A DNA stretch of 64,000 bases from Paramecium octaurelia (lineage: Eukaryota; Ciliophora; Oligohymenophorea; Peniculida; Parameciidae). The translations under genes were made by a program, and so were the position numbers. The stretch spans positions 191,820 to 255,819 of the forward strand of contig CAJJDP010000003.1 in NCBI GenBank assembly GCA_905182995.1, read 5' to 3'. Of the stretch, positions 36,902-48,958 are shown one piece after another; the stretch's first letter is position 1, and every line of letters starts with the position of its first letter. The notes beneath the pieces were generated by a model. The model saw only the letters and a program-made list of their open reading frames with translations. It searched no databases and was not told where the DNA came from.

Positions 36902-37630
36902 ATGATATTTTATACTCTGTATTATTATCAAATAGATTTTATGTTTCATTTTCAATCTAATCAACACCATTATATGTTTGAACACTATTGAAATAAGAGT
37001 TATGAAATGTAAAATTAGCAGCCACATCCATAATCTCTTTTTCTATTCCTATATTAAGTATAATATTGAATAAGTATAGAATGTGTTTTCTCTAGATTAA
37101 TGATAAAGTGTATTTAGTAGGGAATTAAGTTGGATTAGTTGGAAATAACACTGACAATGGAGTTTCAACACCTAAAACTGTAGATTCAATTTGTTTCTAC
37201 TCCAAAAACTATGACTTCTACAGTTATTTATTTAAAGCATCCTGTCTTGTGATAAAAAGACAATAAGGTATTTTCTAATTTGAATATGAAAAAAAAGCCA
37301 AAAATACAGCATTTGAAATCATGAAATAATTATTTGGGTTTTGTTTATATTCTTAAAATACATTAGTTAAGGTATAAAACAATTGTGTTTTATTTGAGAG
37401 GGTTGATGATGATTTTAGATTTAAAAGGCTCCATTCATTATCAGCAATTTTATTTCTTTTATCATAAACTTAAAATTGAGCGAAATGTTCTTGGAGTGGC
37501 AAGGATTTAAATTTAGTGGTAGAATTAAAAGTCACTTAAGTAACTACTGCATATTTAGTTACCCCTTTTTCCATTACTTAACCAAGCTAATCTTTTCTAA
37601 ATTGATTATTTCAAAATTTACTTTTATTGA
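36902..37630 (+). CDS. Hypothetical protein, about 200 aa, several short introns
   Basis: Best reading starts MIFYTLYYYQIDFMFHFQSN; two 22-nt introns lead to MCFLQINDKVYLVGNQVGLV, then STPKTVDSICFYSKNYDFYS. A further intron (34 nt is the only length that fits) joins KTIVFYLRGLMMILDLKGSI and HYQQFYFFYHKLKIERNVLG, ending IDYFKIYFY. The start is uncertain because three frames look open between 36820 and 37000. No recognised domain. Confidence 0.5.
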
Positions 37631-37863
37631 TTTACTTTTCTAACAGGAGTACGTGGATAATAAGATTGAAATATTTATGAAAAAGAATTCGAATTTGAAT
37701 TGGGGGATGCGATTGGCTAGATGATATGTTTTGATTTTGGTGTTTGACATTGTGGTTATGATGGTTATTAAGGTTATTATTATTTTTTTTTCATATAAAT
37801 CAAATATGAAATTAAATATATAAAATATTAAAATAATTCAATGAAATAATACTAACCTTTGTA

Positions 37864-39300
37864 TCATCTTTCATCGCAGATACTATCTTCCTTAACATCC
37901 ATATTGGGTTGAGGTTAATGCGGGTTTTAAGAATTACTAATGATAATATCACCAGCAGTAAGTTCATCATGAGTTACAAATGAATCTTACATTTACTCTT
38001 ATTGATCTAATTATGGTTTTGTTTCGATTTAAATCAACACTACATTTTCAGGATGTTTGTATGCAGGTTTTTAATTTAATTTTTTTTTTTGAACACATTG
38101 TAATAGAACTCTCCCAGTTTGAAATAAGATTGGAGATTTTCCATCTTCTGGTATTACAAGCAAATCCTCATCTTGAGCCAAAACCAATGTTCCGAATTTA
38201 CTTTTACAATCCTAAACTCTAATTATATAATCTGGATTTTCAGCTGTGTGTTTACTCGTTGGTATCAATTTCATCATAGCATGGGATCGAGAAACGGAGA
38301 TATCCCTCAATTTAATATCACAGTCTGGAATTCTACCCTAGATTTATTAGGAATCAATTGTTACAATTTTCAATTCAGTTTTTTCACCTATTTCAACTAC
38401 GAAAATCATAGCCTCTTTCGATTTATCATCATTGGTGATTTTGAAAGTTATATAGGAGGATTTTGGCTTTGGCAATTTGAGAACTGAATAACTCTTATCC
38501 TAAAAGGTGTAAGTATTTCTAAATGTGAACTTGCAAATTTCACAATCCAATCTTTTACAAAGATATTAGATGAAATGCTCACCTTATTTAATTTTTAGTT
38601 AAATTCCTATCCATTTTTATAAACATTCTAAATGAATGTATTTTACTGATCCCTCGCATTTACATGGACTTATCAAAGGGTTTATCTCACTTGCCTTACT
38701 TGAAAAGCATATTCTACAACTGGCAACATCACTAATTGTTTAAATATCCTCTTCCTACTCATCTTGGTACTGGGTTGCCTCATCACAAGGAGTCATGAAA
38801 GCGTATTCTAATAATTGCATCCTTACTCGTCCCAACTTTACTATATCTCCAATTTTTAAATCCCAATGCTTTATACTTACGAAACATCTTACATCTATCG
38901 ATTAAAACTAATTGGCCTCTGATTTCAACACTGCCCACAACTTATGATCTTGTTATTAAGATATGCTGTTAATAAAAGCTTATTATTCATTTAATGTAAT
39001 ATTTGCTATTTCAATCGAGTTACGAGCCCATTCACTTTTTGTCAAAGCCACAAGTTCCTTATCCACTGTTGCTAATTGAGCTAAAATAATAGATCCCATA
39101 ATAAATTACCTGAAAAATCAACTTCTATCTCCTTCACACAATACGAACTGGACTCAAAATCAAATAAGTTGTGCTAATTCTTCGGCCAAATTATTGCCAT
39201 TATGTGAACTCTAAATCGTTACTGATAAACTTTACTTATATGGCATCAATGTTCTTACAATCTCATATCTCTTTTGCTTGGTTGATGTACAAGCTCCCAT
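37864..39300 (-). CDS. RINGv (MARCH-type) plus FHA domain protein, copy 2
   Basis: Paralogue of the gene at 7502-9108. It starts MGACTSTKQKRYEIVRTLMP, again with Gly2/Cys4 for double acylation. The beta domain (LWAVLKSEANQF, LKIGDIVKLGRVRMQLLE) precedes the RING variant (CRICFSSK, NPLISPCKCEGSVKYIHLEC, CEVCKFTF), then an FHA-like region with SKFGTLVLAQDEDLLV. The tail differs: GDIIISNSQNPHQPQPNMDV, ending DSICDER. Several introns are needed in the N-terminal 300 bases. 37631-37863 upstream of its stop is low-complexity TTAT/TGG spacer. Confidence 0.8.
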
Positions 39301-40873
39301 TAAATAAATTATTTATTAATTATATTTATATAGCAGCATTCTAAATTGTCCCCTATTAATATCATCCAATTATTTCAAGGTATAAGTTCTACAAACTTAT
39401 ATATAATTATCCACATCATTTACAAACTTTAAAAATCAGATAGAATAGTATTATTAATAAATATTAATGCTAGATTGCTATTAACTAACTATTCCAAAAT
39501 ACTTAGGAAAATAATAAATAACTAATAGGTAATTTTATAGACAATAAACATAACTTGTTATTGTGTCAACTTTCTTTTCTTTTTTTAGATTATAATAAGT
39601 TACTTATCAAGAAATTTATAATTTAAAAATTATTCCTTTTTTCTTAAAATTTTCCTGTATCAAATTAAAGAATTAATTATCAAATGTGAGCAAATACATA
39701 AGATTAAATAAGCTTTTATATTTTTCATTGACGACTCGGTCACCCTATTCTTTAAGTTTAATTTTTGCTTTGTAATATTTACATATTTAAAAATTATATT
39801 TTGACATTTTTTATTTTTATTCTCTCCAAATTTGTTATTTTAGAAAATTCGTATGGTTAATCCTTCATCCGGATTTTAATTTTGGTTTCCTCAAATAAAT
39901 TCTGTTCCTCTTATATTCAAAGCCCTGAATAACTGGTAATATGCAATAAATATAATTAATATTAAAGAATTTTTCCATTCATTTATAAACTAGATCGAAA
40001 ATAGTATGGTTTTTAAGGGAACCTAAAATTGAGAAAAAAGATTTCTTACAATTATTTCTCTTTTTGATAAATAATAAATTAAATAATGCTTAGATAACAG
40101 AACTGCTTTTAAATAATTATTTCTAACAAGCTTGATACTTGAGAATTCATTATTTTTATTAAAATAGAAGAATTTGAAATATATTATCTAAACTCTATTA
40201 ATGATTAAGAAAATTACTTTAAATTCCTTATGCACTATGATTTTAAGTGCCTTATAATAGGATATCTACACATTCTATAAGAATAATAAAATTGAAAATT
40301 TTCATAAATTTTTTGAATTTTTACTGGATTTTTAAATTTCGATTTCTTTTGACAATGAATTTTATTGATGTTTAATTTAAAAGAATAAAAAAAGATAAAT
40401 TCAATAAACTGAAATGTCAGAAAATGAATTTTACTGTGATAATCAATTAGGATTTGAATTTTATTGGAGTCATTATAACTATAATATTATCAGTTTATGC
40501 ATATATTTTATAATAAATTATTTCCTAATAGCTATAATCGGTTTCATAAAGAGTTTTTTCTTCTGATTTATAATAAAACCCTTCACAACTTTTACCTTTC
40601 GATATTTCTTATAATATGAATTACTTGTTATAATCATATAGCTCATTCTGATTCTAATACTTTTTTGAGAATAACCTTATAGATTTTAATCATAACTCTT
40701 GTTTCTTCTTGTGTTTAGTAAAAATACACTATATCAAATATAAAATTTATGAATCCTTTATAAACAAACATTATTATAAATTTAGGAATTATTTTACAAT
40801 CGATACAAGTGTCTCTTGCAACTTAAAGGTGAATATAAAAAAATGAAAAACATATTAATACTGTTAAAATTTT
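39301..40873. other. Gene-poor 1.6 kb stretch
   Basis: The longest gap apart from the N run. Two short protein-like pieces occur: minus strand from an ATG at 39978 (MEKFFNINYIYCILPVIQGF ... YLRKPKLKSG) with another frame continuing to a TGA at 39660, and plus strand from an ATG near 40414 (MSENEFYCDNQLGFEFYWSH). Neither can be extended into a gene with reasonable introns. They may be decayed genes or chance. The remainder is very AT-rich. Confidence 0.4.
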
Positions 40874-41453
40874 ATGGACAAATAAAAAAGCGAATTATAT
40901 GATACTACCTTGTTTAAGAAATTTCAAGAATGTTTGGAAAGTAAAAATGAACTCGAAATATATCAAAATACTCACACTGATAAATTTTATAAAGCAATGC
41001 CTTGCACTATAAAACCCAGAAAAATAAAAAACAATCCTTTAATGATGGCATAAATGCTTGTAAACAATAGTCAAATTGAATTAGTCCAAAAAAATAGTTT
41101 ATGGGGAATAAAATTCGTCAATGGAAATCAATTGTTAGGAAAGCAATAGAACCAGAGGATGCCCAAGGTTTTCATCACCTTCTAGAAATGACGAAAGATA
41201 ACAATAAATAAGATCTTTAATTATTTCAAGAAGGGAAAAATAAAGATGCCCTAGCATAAAATCAGATGTATTTAAAGAAGCAAATGTATAATTGAATCAT
41301 AATATTTTTGATTAACCAAAAAAAATAAGAACACCCAAATATACAAGAGCAGAACTCTATTTTAGCTATCAATTAAGAGATAGTTTGAGAACTCCAAGAA
41401 GTGGACTTACAATTCCTTAATATTTGGCTGCTAAAATTAAATCAATAAAGTGA
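40874..41453 (+). CDS. Hypothetical basic protein, about 185 aa
   Basis: Start MDKQKSELYDTTLFKKFQEC. A 22-nt intron (gtcaatgg...gttag) joins LWGIKF to ESNRTRGCPRFSSPSRNDER. Continues SLIISRREKQRCPSIKSDVF, PKKIRTPKYTRAELYFSYQL, and ends TIPQYLAAKIKSIK. Arg/Ser/Pro-rich, probably disordered, with several RTPK/RTPR sites that could be phosphorylated. It is convergent with UTP6, 78 bp apart. Confidence 0.65.
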
Positions 41454-41531
41454 TGACGGTCACTTTGATTTCTAAATTATTTATAAATAACATATATCTA
41501 AATTTTTATACATAAAAACAGAATAACACAA

Positions 41532-43016
41532 TCATTTTAACAATTGATTCCTTATTTATGGATCTAAAAATTATATGCTAGTCATAACTTAAGTAATCTT
41601 TTAAGGAAATTACTACTTTGTTTATTCTAAGACAAATTTCCAAGTATCTACATTTGGATGATATTCTGTTAATTTAATTAATTGCACAAAATCTAATTTT
41701 CTTAATTTATGATATTTCAAAGGACAAAATTATTTCTGCTTTTCCAACCAATTAAGAAGCTATTATTATTCCTCTTAATTAAGAAGTGGATAATATTCAT
41801 CTAAGAATGCCTCAAATAATTCAGTTTATCCTAAAAGACTTTATTTGGCAATATCAAACGAGAACTCCTTTTTGTATAAATGTACTAATAAAAGTAATAT
41901 TTCAAGTAATTCTTTTTTATTCTTTAATTTTGAAATGTCTAATACATTTATTTACTCAATCTATAAATATCCTTTCTAAACAAGTTAAATTTTTAATTTT
42001 ATAGATTTATTTTTCACTTCTGCTAATAGAATCGGTTATAATTCTGGCTATGAAAAAGCAAGTGACCAAAAACTATCCAATGAATCTGCTCTTTCTTTAA
42101 ATAGTTATGATATCTCATTTTAGTAATCAACATTGAGTTCTTTTAACTTATCAAAAACATCAGGATCATTTTAATTTTCAATAAGAAATTGAGTTATTTA
42201 TTCTGAATTATCTAATTAGGTTGTTGTTTCATAGACTTCTTCAGCCAATTCATTTTAATTATGTCTAAGTAAAATCTTTTTGAATAATTTTCTTAACTCA
42301 GTTTTATCACAGTTTTCAAATGCTAATTAAATTATCTATTTAATTCCATCAAGTTTTTTTGATTTAATTTGAGTAATTGGTTCCACTGTATTCAATGGCA
42401 TAAATCCATCAGCATTTTAGATTTCATCCTTCTATTCTTGTCCAATGTGCAATTGATTCAATTCGAAATCTAAATAACTTCCCCATAGATCAACATTTTT
42501 ATTGTTAATTCTCAAAGCCTGGTAAAATATTTTCCTTGCTTTAATTGGATTGTGAGCTTTTTCTAGTTCGAAGAGAGCACCTGCCAACCATAGATCAGTA
42601 TTGAATGGATTGAAATTCAAGGCTTTTGTAATAACTTTAAAGAAGTGTTTCTTGGATTCAATGATATAACAAAAACTCAAATATTGTTTCCACAAATCGA
42701 TATTGTAGCGATATTTATTCATGATCCTATCCCAAATATAAATTATTCTTTTCACAATGGCATAATCCCTAGTAGTAACCTTCTTTATTTAACGTTCCTT
42801 ATTTCGTTATCTTCTGAGTCTTTCCAACCCATATTCATAGTCAAGTAATTACATGTAATTGCTTAGATTGTGTGTTCTACGCTATAACATGTATTCGAAT
42901 TCTTCCCTTTTGTGGAGAATGTCTTTGACTTCATCCTTAGAGAATACCTGTTTTTTTTAGAGAGCCAGGAGATCAGGAATAAACTTTTCTAAAGTGTACC
43001 TAATTTTGTCAGCCAT
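41532..43016 (-). CDS. UTP6: UTP6, U3 snoRNP / small-subunit processome protein (HAT repeats)
   Basis: N-terminus MADKIRYTLEKFIPDLLALQ, then FSKDEVKDILHKREEFEYML and the hallmark RRTHNLSNYMQLLDYEYGLE match the UTP6 N-terminal domain. HAT (half-TPR) repeats follow: YNIDLWKQYLSFCYIIESKK, NTDLWLAGALFELEKAHNPI and NVDLWGSYLDFELNQLHIGQ. The C-terminal half is helical and ends TSIQFLDPQIRNQLLK. Function in the family: 18S rRNA maturation in the nucleolus. The gene is nearly intron-free. A long open frame on the opposite strand (41560 to about 42170) is a shadow. Confidence 0.9.
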
Positions 43017-43032
43017 TAATTAAATAAAATAT

Positions 43033-44329
43033 ATGATTGCCAAAAAATCAGAAAATGCTCTTCTTATAATTTTAAGGTATTTTCGTGAGGGGAAATGCTT
43101 AGAGGCAATGAGTTGTTTGAAACGCATATTTGCTGGAAAGGAATAAAGTTTATTAGGATTAGATTTAGAATAAACATTGAAACAATTGAGATTAGAAAAT
43201 GATTCAGAAGCATGCAAGAAATTAAATGAAAACGCTCGTTTAAGTCATCCAGGATGGGTTGACCTCCTATGCAGTTTGCTCTTATATTATGTAGAGAGAG
43301 AAAGAGGAAGCGCTAATGTTATAGACCATTTTGAAAATCTTTTTAAAAATACTAAATGGCTTTTAGATGAGTAACGTCAATAAATATTTCAATTTTTGTG
43401 TAAGCAAGTTGTTACTGAACAATATAAGATCGTTTAGATTATGAAAAGAAAAGCAAAAGATTCTGAAGCTGTAAAAAGAGCTTCTCATGCTCAAGAGACT
43501 CTTGAGAGCAAAAGCTTACAAATATTTTAAGAAATTGGAAGGGAGGTTAATACTAAGAACATGTAAAAACTTAAATTGTTGAATGCCAATTAATAAATGA
43601 AGATTTATTTTAAAGGCTTTAAATTTGATAGAGCTGCTGATTGTGATAAAGTTGAAAAAGAATAAAATCTTCTTTTTACATCACCTAAATAGGATTAAGT
43701 CACTTATCATTATTATAAGGGTAGAATCCTCATCTTTCATTCTAAATTTGTAGATGCGTCATAACATTTAACTCAGGTTTTATAAGAATGTCCAAGAACA
43801 CAGAAAGGAATAGCATGTGCTAAACAAGTATTAAAATACTTAATTCCTATCAATATGTTTATGGGAAGATATCCAAAAAAGGAATTGATTGATTAATTTA
43901 AAGAATATGATTTACTATGCACAAGTGTAAGATAAGGAAATATTGCAGGATTATAAGAAGCCATAGATAAATACAGATAAATTTGGATTAAGAGAAGTCT
44001 ATTAATTTTGATGGATCAATTGAAAGTACTCTGCTATAGGAATTTATGCAGAAAAGTGTGGTTGATCAATTAAAAGAGCAATAAAATATTGTTGAATCAA
44101 TTTTAAAAAGTACTTTAATTACTATATAGTAAATCAGGCATTTCAAATATCACATCCTATGAATAGCAACCCTACTTTATCTGAAGTATGTTGCATAATA
44201 GCCAACTTAATATATTTATAATTAATATAAGGCCAAATATATTTGAATAATGTAAAAGATGTTTATGCTATCACTCTCAGTCCAGACCCTTTTAAAAATA
44301 GACCACATGAAATTAATTGGTAAAATTGA
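43033..44329 (+). CDS. PCID2: PCID2 / Thp1-like PCI-domain protein (TREX-2)
   Basis: mRNA-export factor of the nuclear-pore TREX-2 complex. It starts MIAKKSENALLIILRYFREG, only 16 bp from the divergent UTP6 start. The PCI core is clear: YHYYKGRILIFHSKFVDASQ, KYLIPINMFMGRYPKKELID, SVRQGNIAGLQEAIDKY, then LLILMDQLKVLCYRNLCRK. Introns of 23 and 20 nt lead to QQNIVESILKINQAF and SEVCCIIANLIYLQLIQGQI, ending FKNRPHEINWQN. Order and spacing match human PCID2, including the last block of the winged helix. Confidence 0.9.
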
Positions 44330-44345
44330 TATCTGTATTATATTA

Positions 44346-45659
44346 TCAACAATCACATCCAATCAATTTGATTTCTGTTTTAAATAAATCTGTGAATTGT
44401 TTCTCTGTAAACTATTTCATCTTTCTAACCTAACTTTGTAAATCTCTTAATTAGTTCTATAATTTGAATTATTCAGATTTCAAATCAGCTATTTTATTTT
44501 AGGAATGAATAATGTTCGATTCACTCTTTTTAATTGAAATAGCAAATTCTTCCAAATTTTTAATAATTCTTTATTGAGTTCTAGGATTACTATATTATTA
44601 TTACTTAACCGATGATTTCAATTGCAAAAGTTATCTAAGCCAAGGACTAATGAGTTTGTCTAATAATTAATGCAAGACAGTCAAATAGCTTGATAATTCT
44701 TATTATGATAGTTCAAATAATTTGTTCTGAGCATCAAAATTAACTAGTGTTTAATCTTATTTTAATTATTCCAATCTTGCTTGATAAAATCCGATTAACT
44801 AAAGTATTATTATATATATATTACTTCATTTAAATTAATGATAAGATTGCTTCTGAATTATGTATTCAATAGTTCACTGTCAGGAATATTTACTTATTAA
44901 GGTTAGATATATTTCATCCAATCAATCTCTTCTGTTTTTGGGGCTTCAATGATTTCCCAATCTAGTGGTTTCTAATTCCCCTTCAACACAAAGGACTCTA
45001 GATGTGTAATTATGTTGGATTTATCCAAAGAGGGATTAGTGTAGACAGAAAACTGTCTGTAATATTCAATGCTATTTAAAATGGTTTGATTATTTAAAGC
45101 TAATTATTCGATTTCTTAGAACAAAGGTGGAATTTGGAGTATCATATTTGGAACTTCTTCCTCAATATTTTAGCCTTCAATTCCATACTTCTTACATTGC
45201 TTTTCAAATTATAACTTATAATTCTGTATTTAGACTTAAGAATCTATAATCCTTTGTTCTGTGGATGATAATTATTAATCATTCAATATTAATTACTTTT
45301 TAATTCCTGGTCTTAAATAAAATAAAAATTTACATGTCATATGTCAAAACTTATACTAAAGCCTGTCCCATATTTATTAGGTGCAGATTTTCTTTTTAAT
45401 AGAGCTTAAGTAAATTCTCCATGGTTTTTATGGATTTAGATGAGAAACCTCCAAATATCGTTTTTTGTGCCCCCTCATCTGAGTTCTTCAATTTTTCTAA
45501 TTCTTCAGAACAATCTTGAAAAGTGTATGTGCTTTTGCTTTCTCCTAAAATTTCTATTTGTTTTAATTGTAGGGCTTTATATTTTTTTGACCATTCTTAG
45601 CTTAATTTGTTTCTTTCTTATAGCCATTAAGGAATTCGTTTATAATCAATTTCGATCAT
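44346..45659 (-). CDS. CDK5RAP3: CDK5RAP3-like protein (UFM1-ligase adaptor)
   Basis: In animals and plants CDK5RAP3 is part of the UFL1-UFBP1 ligase that attaches UFM1 to ribosomal protein RPL26 at the ER. Matches: IPQWLQERNKLSQEWSKKYK near the start, IFGGFSSKSIKTMENLLKLY, then after a 22-nt intron EQRIIDSQVQIQNYKLQFEK and the diagnostic CKKYGIEGQNIEEEV. DWEIIEAPKTEEIDW is the short acidic W-containing motif seen in the family. The tail is coiled coil (RIIKNLEEFAISIKKSESNI) ending TEIKLIGCDC. Its stop is 16 bp from PCID2's stop (convergent). Confidence 0.9.
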
Positions 45660-45919
45660 AATAATTAAAATAATTAATGTAAAAAGGCATTAAATTTATT
45701 CATATAAAAATGTTTAGGACTGTGAAAGCAGATTTTTGTGTAGATAAGTGGAAATGTTAAGAATTTAGATCATTATATTTGTAGAATTTATATATTTATA
45801 TTTAAATATGATATTGAAAAAATTATCATTCGAATTAATAAATATTTCGATATTTGAATGAATAAAACATAGAGCTTGATGTGATGAATTTATATATATG
45901 TAAAATTTATTTTAATGAT

Positions 45920-47088
45920 TCAATCTTATTCTGATAATTAAATTAAGTACCCCTAGTCCCATTTGCCTTTGATGACTTATCCATCAAGATTTGTGAATTC
46001 TCCATCACCATGTATCATCCCATCTTCAAATTCTCCAAAATATTATTCATTATTTGTTAAGATTAGTGTTCCTTATCCATGCATCTTTCCTTGCGAAAAG
46101 TTTCCTATAGATTTACTAGTATATATACCTTCATAAGATGCCCATCCATTGCCAATAGTTGTCATATTATTCCAATCAATTGCTTCTGTCAATTCTTCAG
46201 TTTGAAGGTTTGTCAATCTTCCTTATCCATCATATAAGTTGTCCTTCCAATATCCAGCATATATTTATTGTCCATCTGAATCTGTTAAAATACCAAATCC
46301 ACTTCTAGTTTATGGAGGATAACCCTATCCTCTATAAATAAAGCCATCCTCATATTACAATGCCAATTCTAAATTGTATATGTGTGTTTGTACCTTAGAG
46401 TTCGCCATCCTCCTCTTCATGATTTTCTTGATTAGTTTAACGACCTTTGCTGCCGGAATCATCAACTGTATACTTTTTGATGATTTCCTCTGTGCTTTTG
46501 AGAGCATTTTAATATCTCTTATCCAAATCATCTTCTTTCTTTGGTGGTTAGGTTGGCTATTATTTTTATTTAGAAGCCTAAGGTTGTTGTTTTTATTAAT
46601 TTGGCTTGGGTTATGGTGAATCTAAGGTTATTGATATACAATAAACATTATTTTGGATTTTGGGGTGGTTAAGGTTGCTACTGTTAGGCATTACGAATGC
46701 GTTCTTGTACTTATTCATATGTAAGGAATTATCTATTTGGGGATTGCAACTGAGGAGCTGGCGATTTGGGCACTTGTTGAGATTGCATCAACACATTTCT
46801 GGGTGGGGACTAAGCTCCTTTCAAACGATCGGGAGATTAGAATTATCGTTAGGGGGATGCCATAATTTAACTTAACATTGGTTGTGGCTGGTATGTAGGT
46901 GGTATGATGGATGAAGCGTATGGATTGTATGGATAAGTTGGCGGGGGTATTCTTAATCCTGGATAGGGATATTGAGGAGCATTATAAACAGGTGGTCTCC
47001 ATTACTATGGTACTTATGGACGTACACCATAGGGTTAATACCTGTATTATGGATATACTTAAGGGTAATAGGGCTAAGGATAATACAT
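45920..47088 (-). CDS. MORN-repeat protein with Pro/Tyr/Gln-rich N-terminus
   Basis: The first 120 residues are low-complexity and Pro/Tyr/Gln-rich: MYYPQPYYPQVYPQYRYQPY, IPPPTYPYNPYASS, KSPAPQLQSPNRQFLTYEQV. A 25-nt intron leads to a Gln/Pro/Lys stretch and an acidic linker (RQTNQENHEEEDGE). At least four MORN units form the C-terminal half: YEDGFIYRGQGYP, YAGYWKDNLYDGQGRL, NFSQGKMHGQGTL and YFGEFEDGMIHGDGEF; it ends DQGYLIQLSEQD. MORN repeats bind lipids or act as scaffolds near membranes and cilia. Higher GC and repetitiveness in 46540-47080 reflect the proline codons. Confidence 0.9.
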
Positions 47089-47109
47089 TTTAATTTAAAA
47101 TCTTAATTA

Positions 47110-47466
47110 ATGAAATAGATGAGAGATCGTTCATCATCTGAAGACAACAATTATGCCAAAGAATCTTCTAGTGCTAAAAAATAGTAAGTCTAAAAGAACA
47201 AACAGAACAACTACACTTTTGAAGACGGGCAGTATTTTTTTGAAGTAAATACTGATTTTTTACTAAATTTTAAGTTAACTTCATTTAAAAAAGTATCTGT
47301 ATCTAAGTTCAAAGGGAATGTGATGATAAGTTTAAGAGAGTTCTTTAGCAAAGATGGATAGTCGTTACCGACCAAGAAAGGAATAACATTGCAACTAGAT
47401 AATTGGGAGAAATTTAAGCAATACATAGCTGAAATTGATGAATGTGTAAATAAATTAAAAAAATGA
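47110..47466 (+). CDS. SUB1: PC4/SUB1 transcriptional coactivator
   Basis: Single-stranded-DNA-binding coactivator. N-terminal Ser/Lys/Gln tail (MKQMRDRSSSEDNNYAKESS), then the PC4 fold: FEDGQYFFE, a 30-nt GT...AG segment (probably an intron, because the conserved fold skips it), then LTSFKKVSVSKFKGNVMISL, REFF, KKGITLQLDNWEKFKQYI and EIDECVNKLKK. All conserved beta strands and the final helix are present. Length about 105 aa. Starts 21 bp from the divergent MORN gene. Confidence 0.9.
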
Positions 47467-47633
47467 AAACTGATAAATCTATATATATATGTTATTGCCT
47501 TTATTAATCACATTTTCTTATAAATACTCTATTATTGTGATTATTTTAAGTTGAAATATAATAGATACATGGAAATATGATATTTAAGCAATTAATTATA
47601 AATGATTTATTAATAAATTGTCCATCAATTATA

Positions 47634-48921
47634 TCATTTTTATTATAAAATGTTAAAGAAATATTCCACTTCTAGTATGCCATCTTCAGGAAGATCAGTA
47701 CAATGTATAGCATTCTTAACTCTATCAGTTCCAAATTTGGCTCTGATTGTTTATGGTCTCAAAGTTTTAGCTATTTCTGGATCATGTGGTCCGCATAGAT
47801 CCCTAAAAGCTTTCACCTAACAATAATTATTAAATATTACAGCATTTTCTTGTCTAATTTCCATAGCAATACAAGGTCCGGATGTTAAATGTTCTGACAT
47901 AGCTTAGAATTCAGGTAAGACCCCCTTTATTAAAACATAAATAAGTTGTTTATACCTTATAGACTTCAAAGAATTCTTCACTTGTAGCTCTATCTAAATA
48001 GAACATTTGCATGGCTGATATTTCAAAGCCTTCACTTAAAATAATGTCAATAATTTGTCCAGCCCTTCCTTCTAAAACAATGTGGGGTTTGATAATGGCA
48101 CAAGTACAATTATTAAATACAGCAGTCGACTTTAGATTAGATTTATCAGAGAAAAAGAAATCCAATTCCCTTTATGCTGAGCCAGCTATACAATTATAAA
48201 ATTAGTAACTTACGAGCATCACTGCCATGACAAGCATTTCTAACTCCTTCTGTACCATAGAGAGCTCTCATTGAATTTGGTGCCTCAACTCTAGCTACTT
48301 GACATTTAGTTGGTCCAATGAGATCTCTCCATTTTTTGACACTGTTATCAGCTATCAATTCCAAACCTACAATAAAATCACTGCAGATGAATTAAGTTAG
48401 CTCATCAAAAAAAGGTTTTCCCTAATCAAATTGATATTTTATTTACTCTATGTTCTCCATAAAATTGCTAAGCATCTCCAATTTACATTCTTGTCATTTT
48501 CAAATTACCAATTACGAAACCGTTCCTTTCAACTGCAGTTATTATCTTACCAATATGTGTATATGCATCTGGCTTAATCATTCCAAATGTTCTAACATTT
48601 ATACAATTTATTTACTTTCCTCTTTATACTTCGAATTTAGATCTAGTAAATACATCTGCATAATCCACTATTTTTAATTATCTTGAATAAACTGTCACAA
48701 TTGATCCAACATACAAATCTTTCAATTATATCGATGGGTATTCACATCTTTTCAAGAATATTCTTTTATTTTTCAAATCAAACTAGATTCCTTAATTAAA
48801 ATATTACCATTTCAATAGTCTTGTCTGACATGAAATATGTGAGGTTGTAGCTCCTTATTAAAGACGCACTTGTGTCAAACCATTCAACTATGAATACATA
48901 TCTTTCATCATTGACTGCCAT
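47634..48921 (-). CDS. NME7: NME7, two-domain nucleoside diphosphate kinase with DM10 domain
   Basis: Ciliary and gamma-tubulin-complex associated NDP kinase. DM10 domain: MAVNDERYVFIVEWFDTSAS, after an intron FDLKNKRIFLKRCEYPSIQL and VYSRQLKIVDYAD. First kinase domain: FGMIKPDAYTHIGKII ... SMRALYGTEGVRNACHGSD with the catalytic His. Second: CTCAIIKPHIVLEGRAGQII, FEISAMQMFYLDRATSEEFF ... TIRAKFGTDRVKNAIHCTD, also with His, ending LEVEYFFNIL. Domain order, length and motifs match animal NME7 throughout. Introns occur between the domains. Confidence 0.95.
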
Positions 48922-48958
48922 CTGTTAATAATAATAATAAAAATATAATCAAAAACTA

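Noticed and set aside
41560-42170. Long plus-strand open frame starting MDLKIICQSQLKQSFK, about 200 codons
   Set aside because: It lies antisense to the well-matched UTP6 gene. With TGA as the only stop and AT-rich DNA, long shadows are expected.
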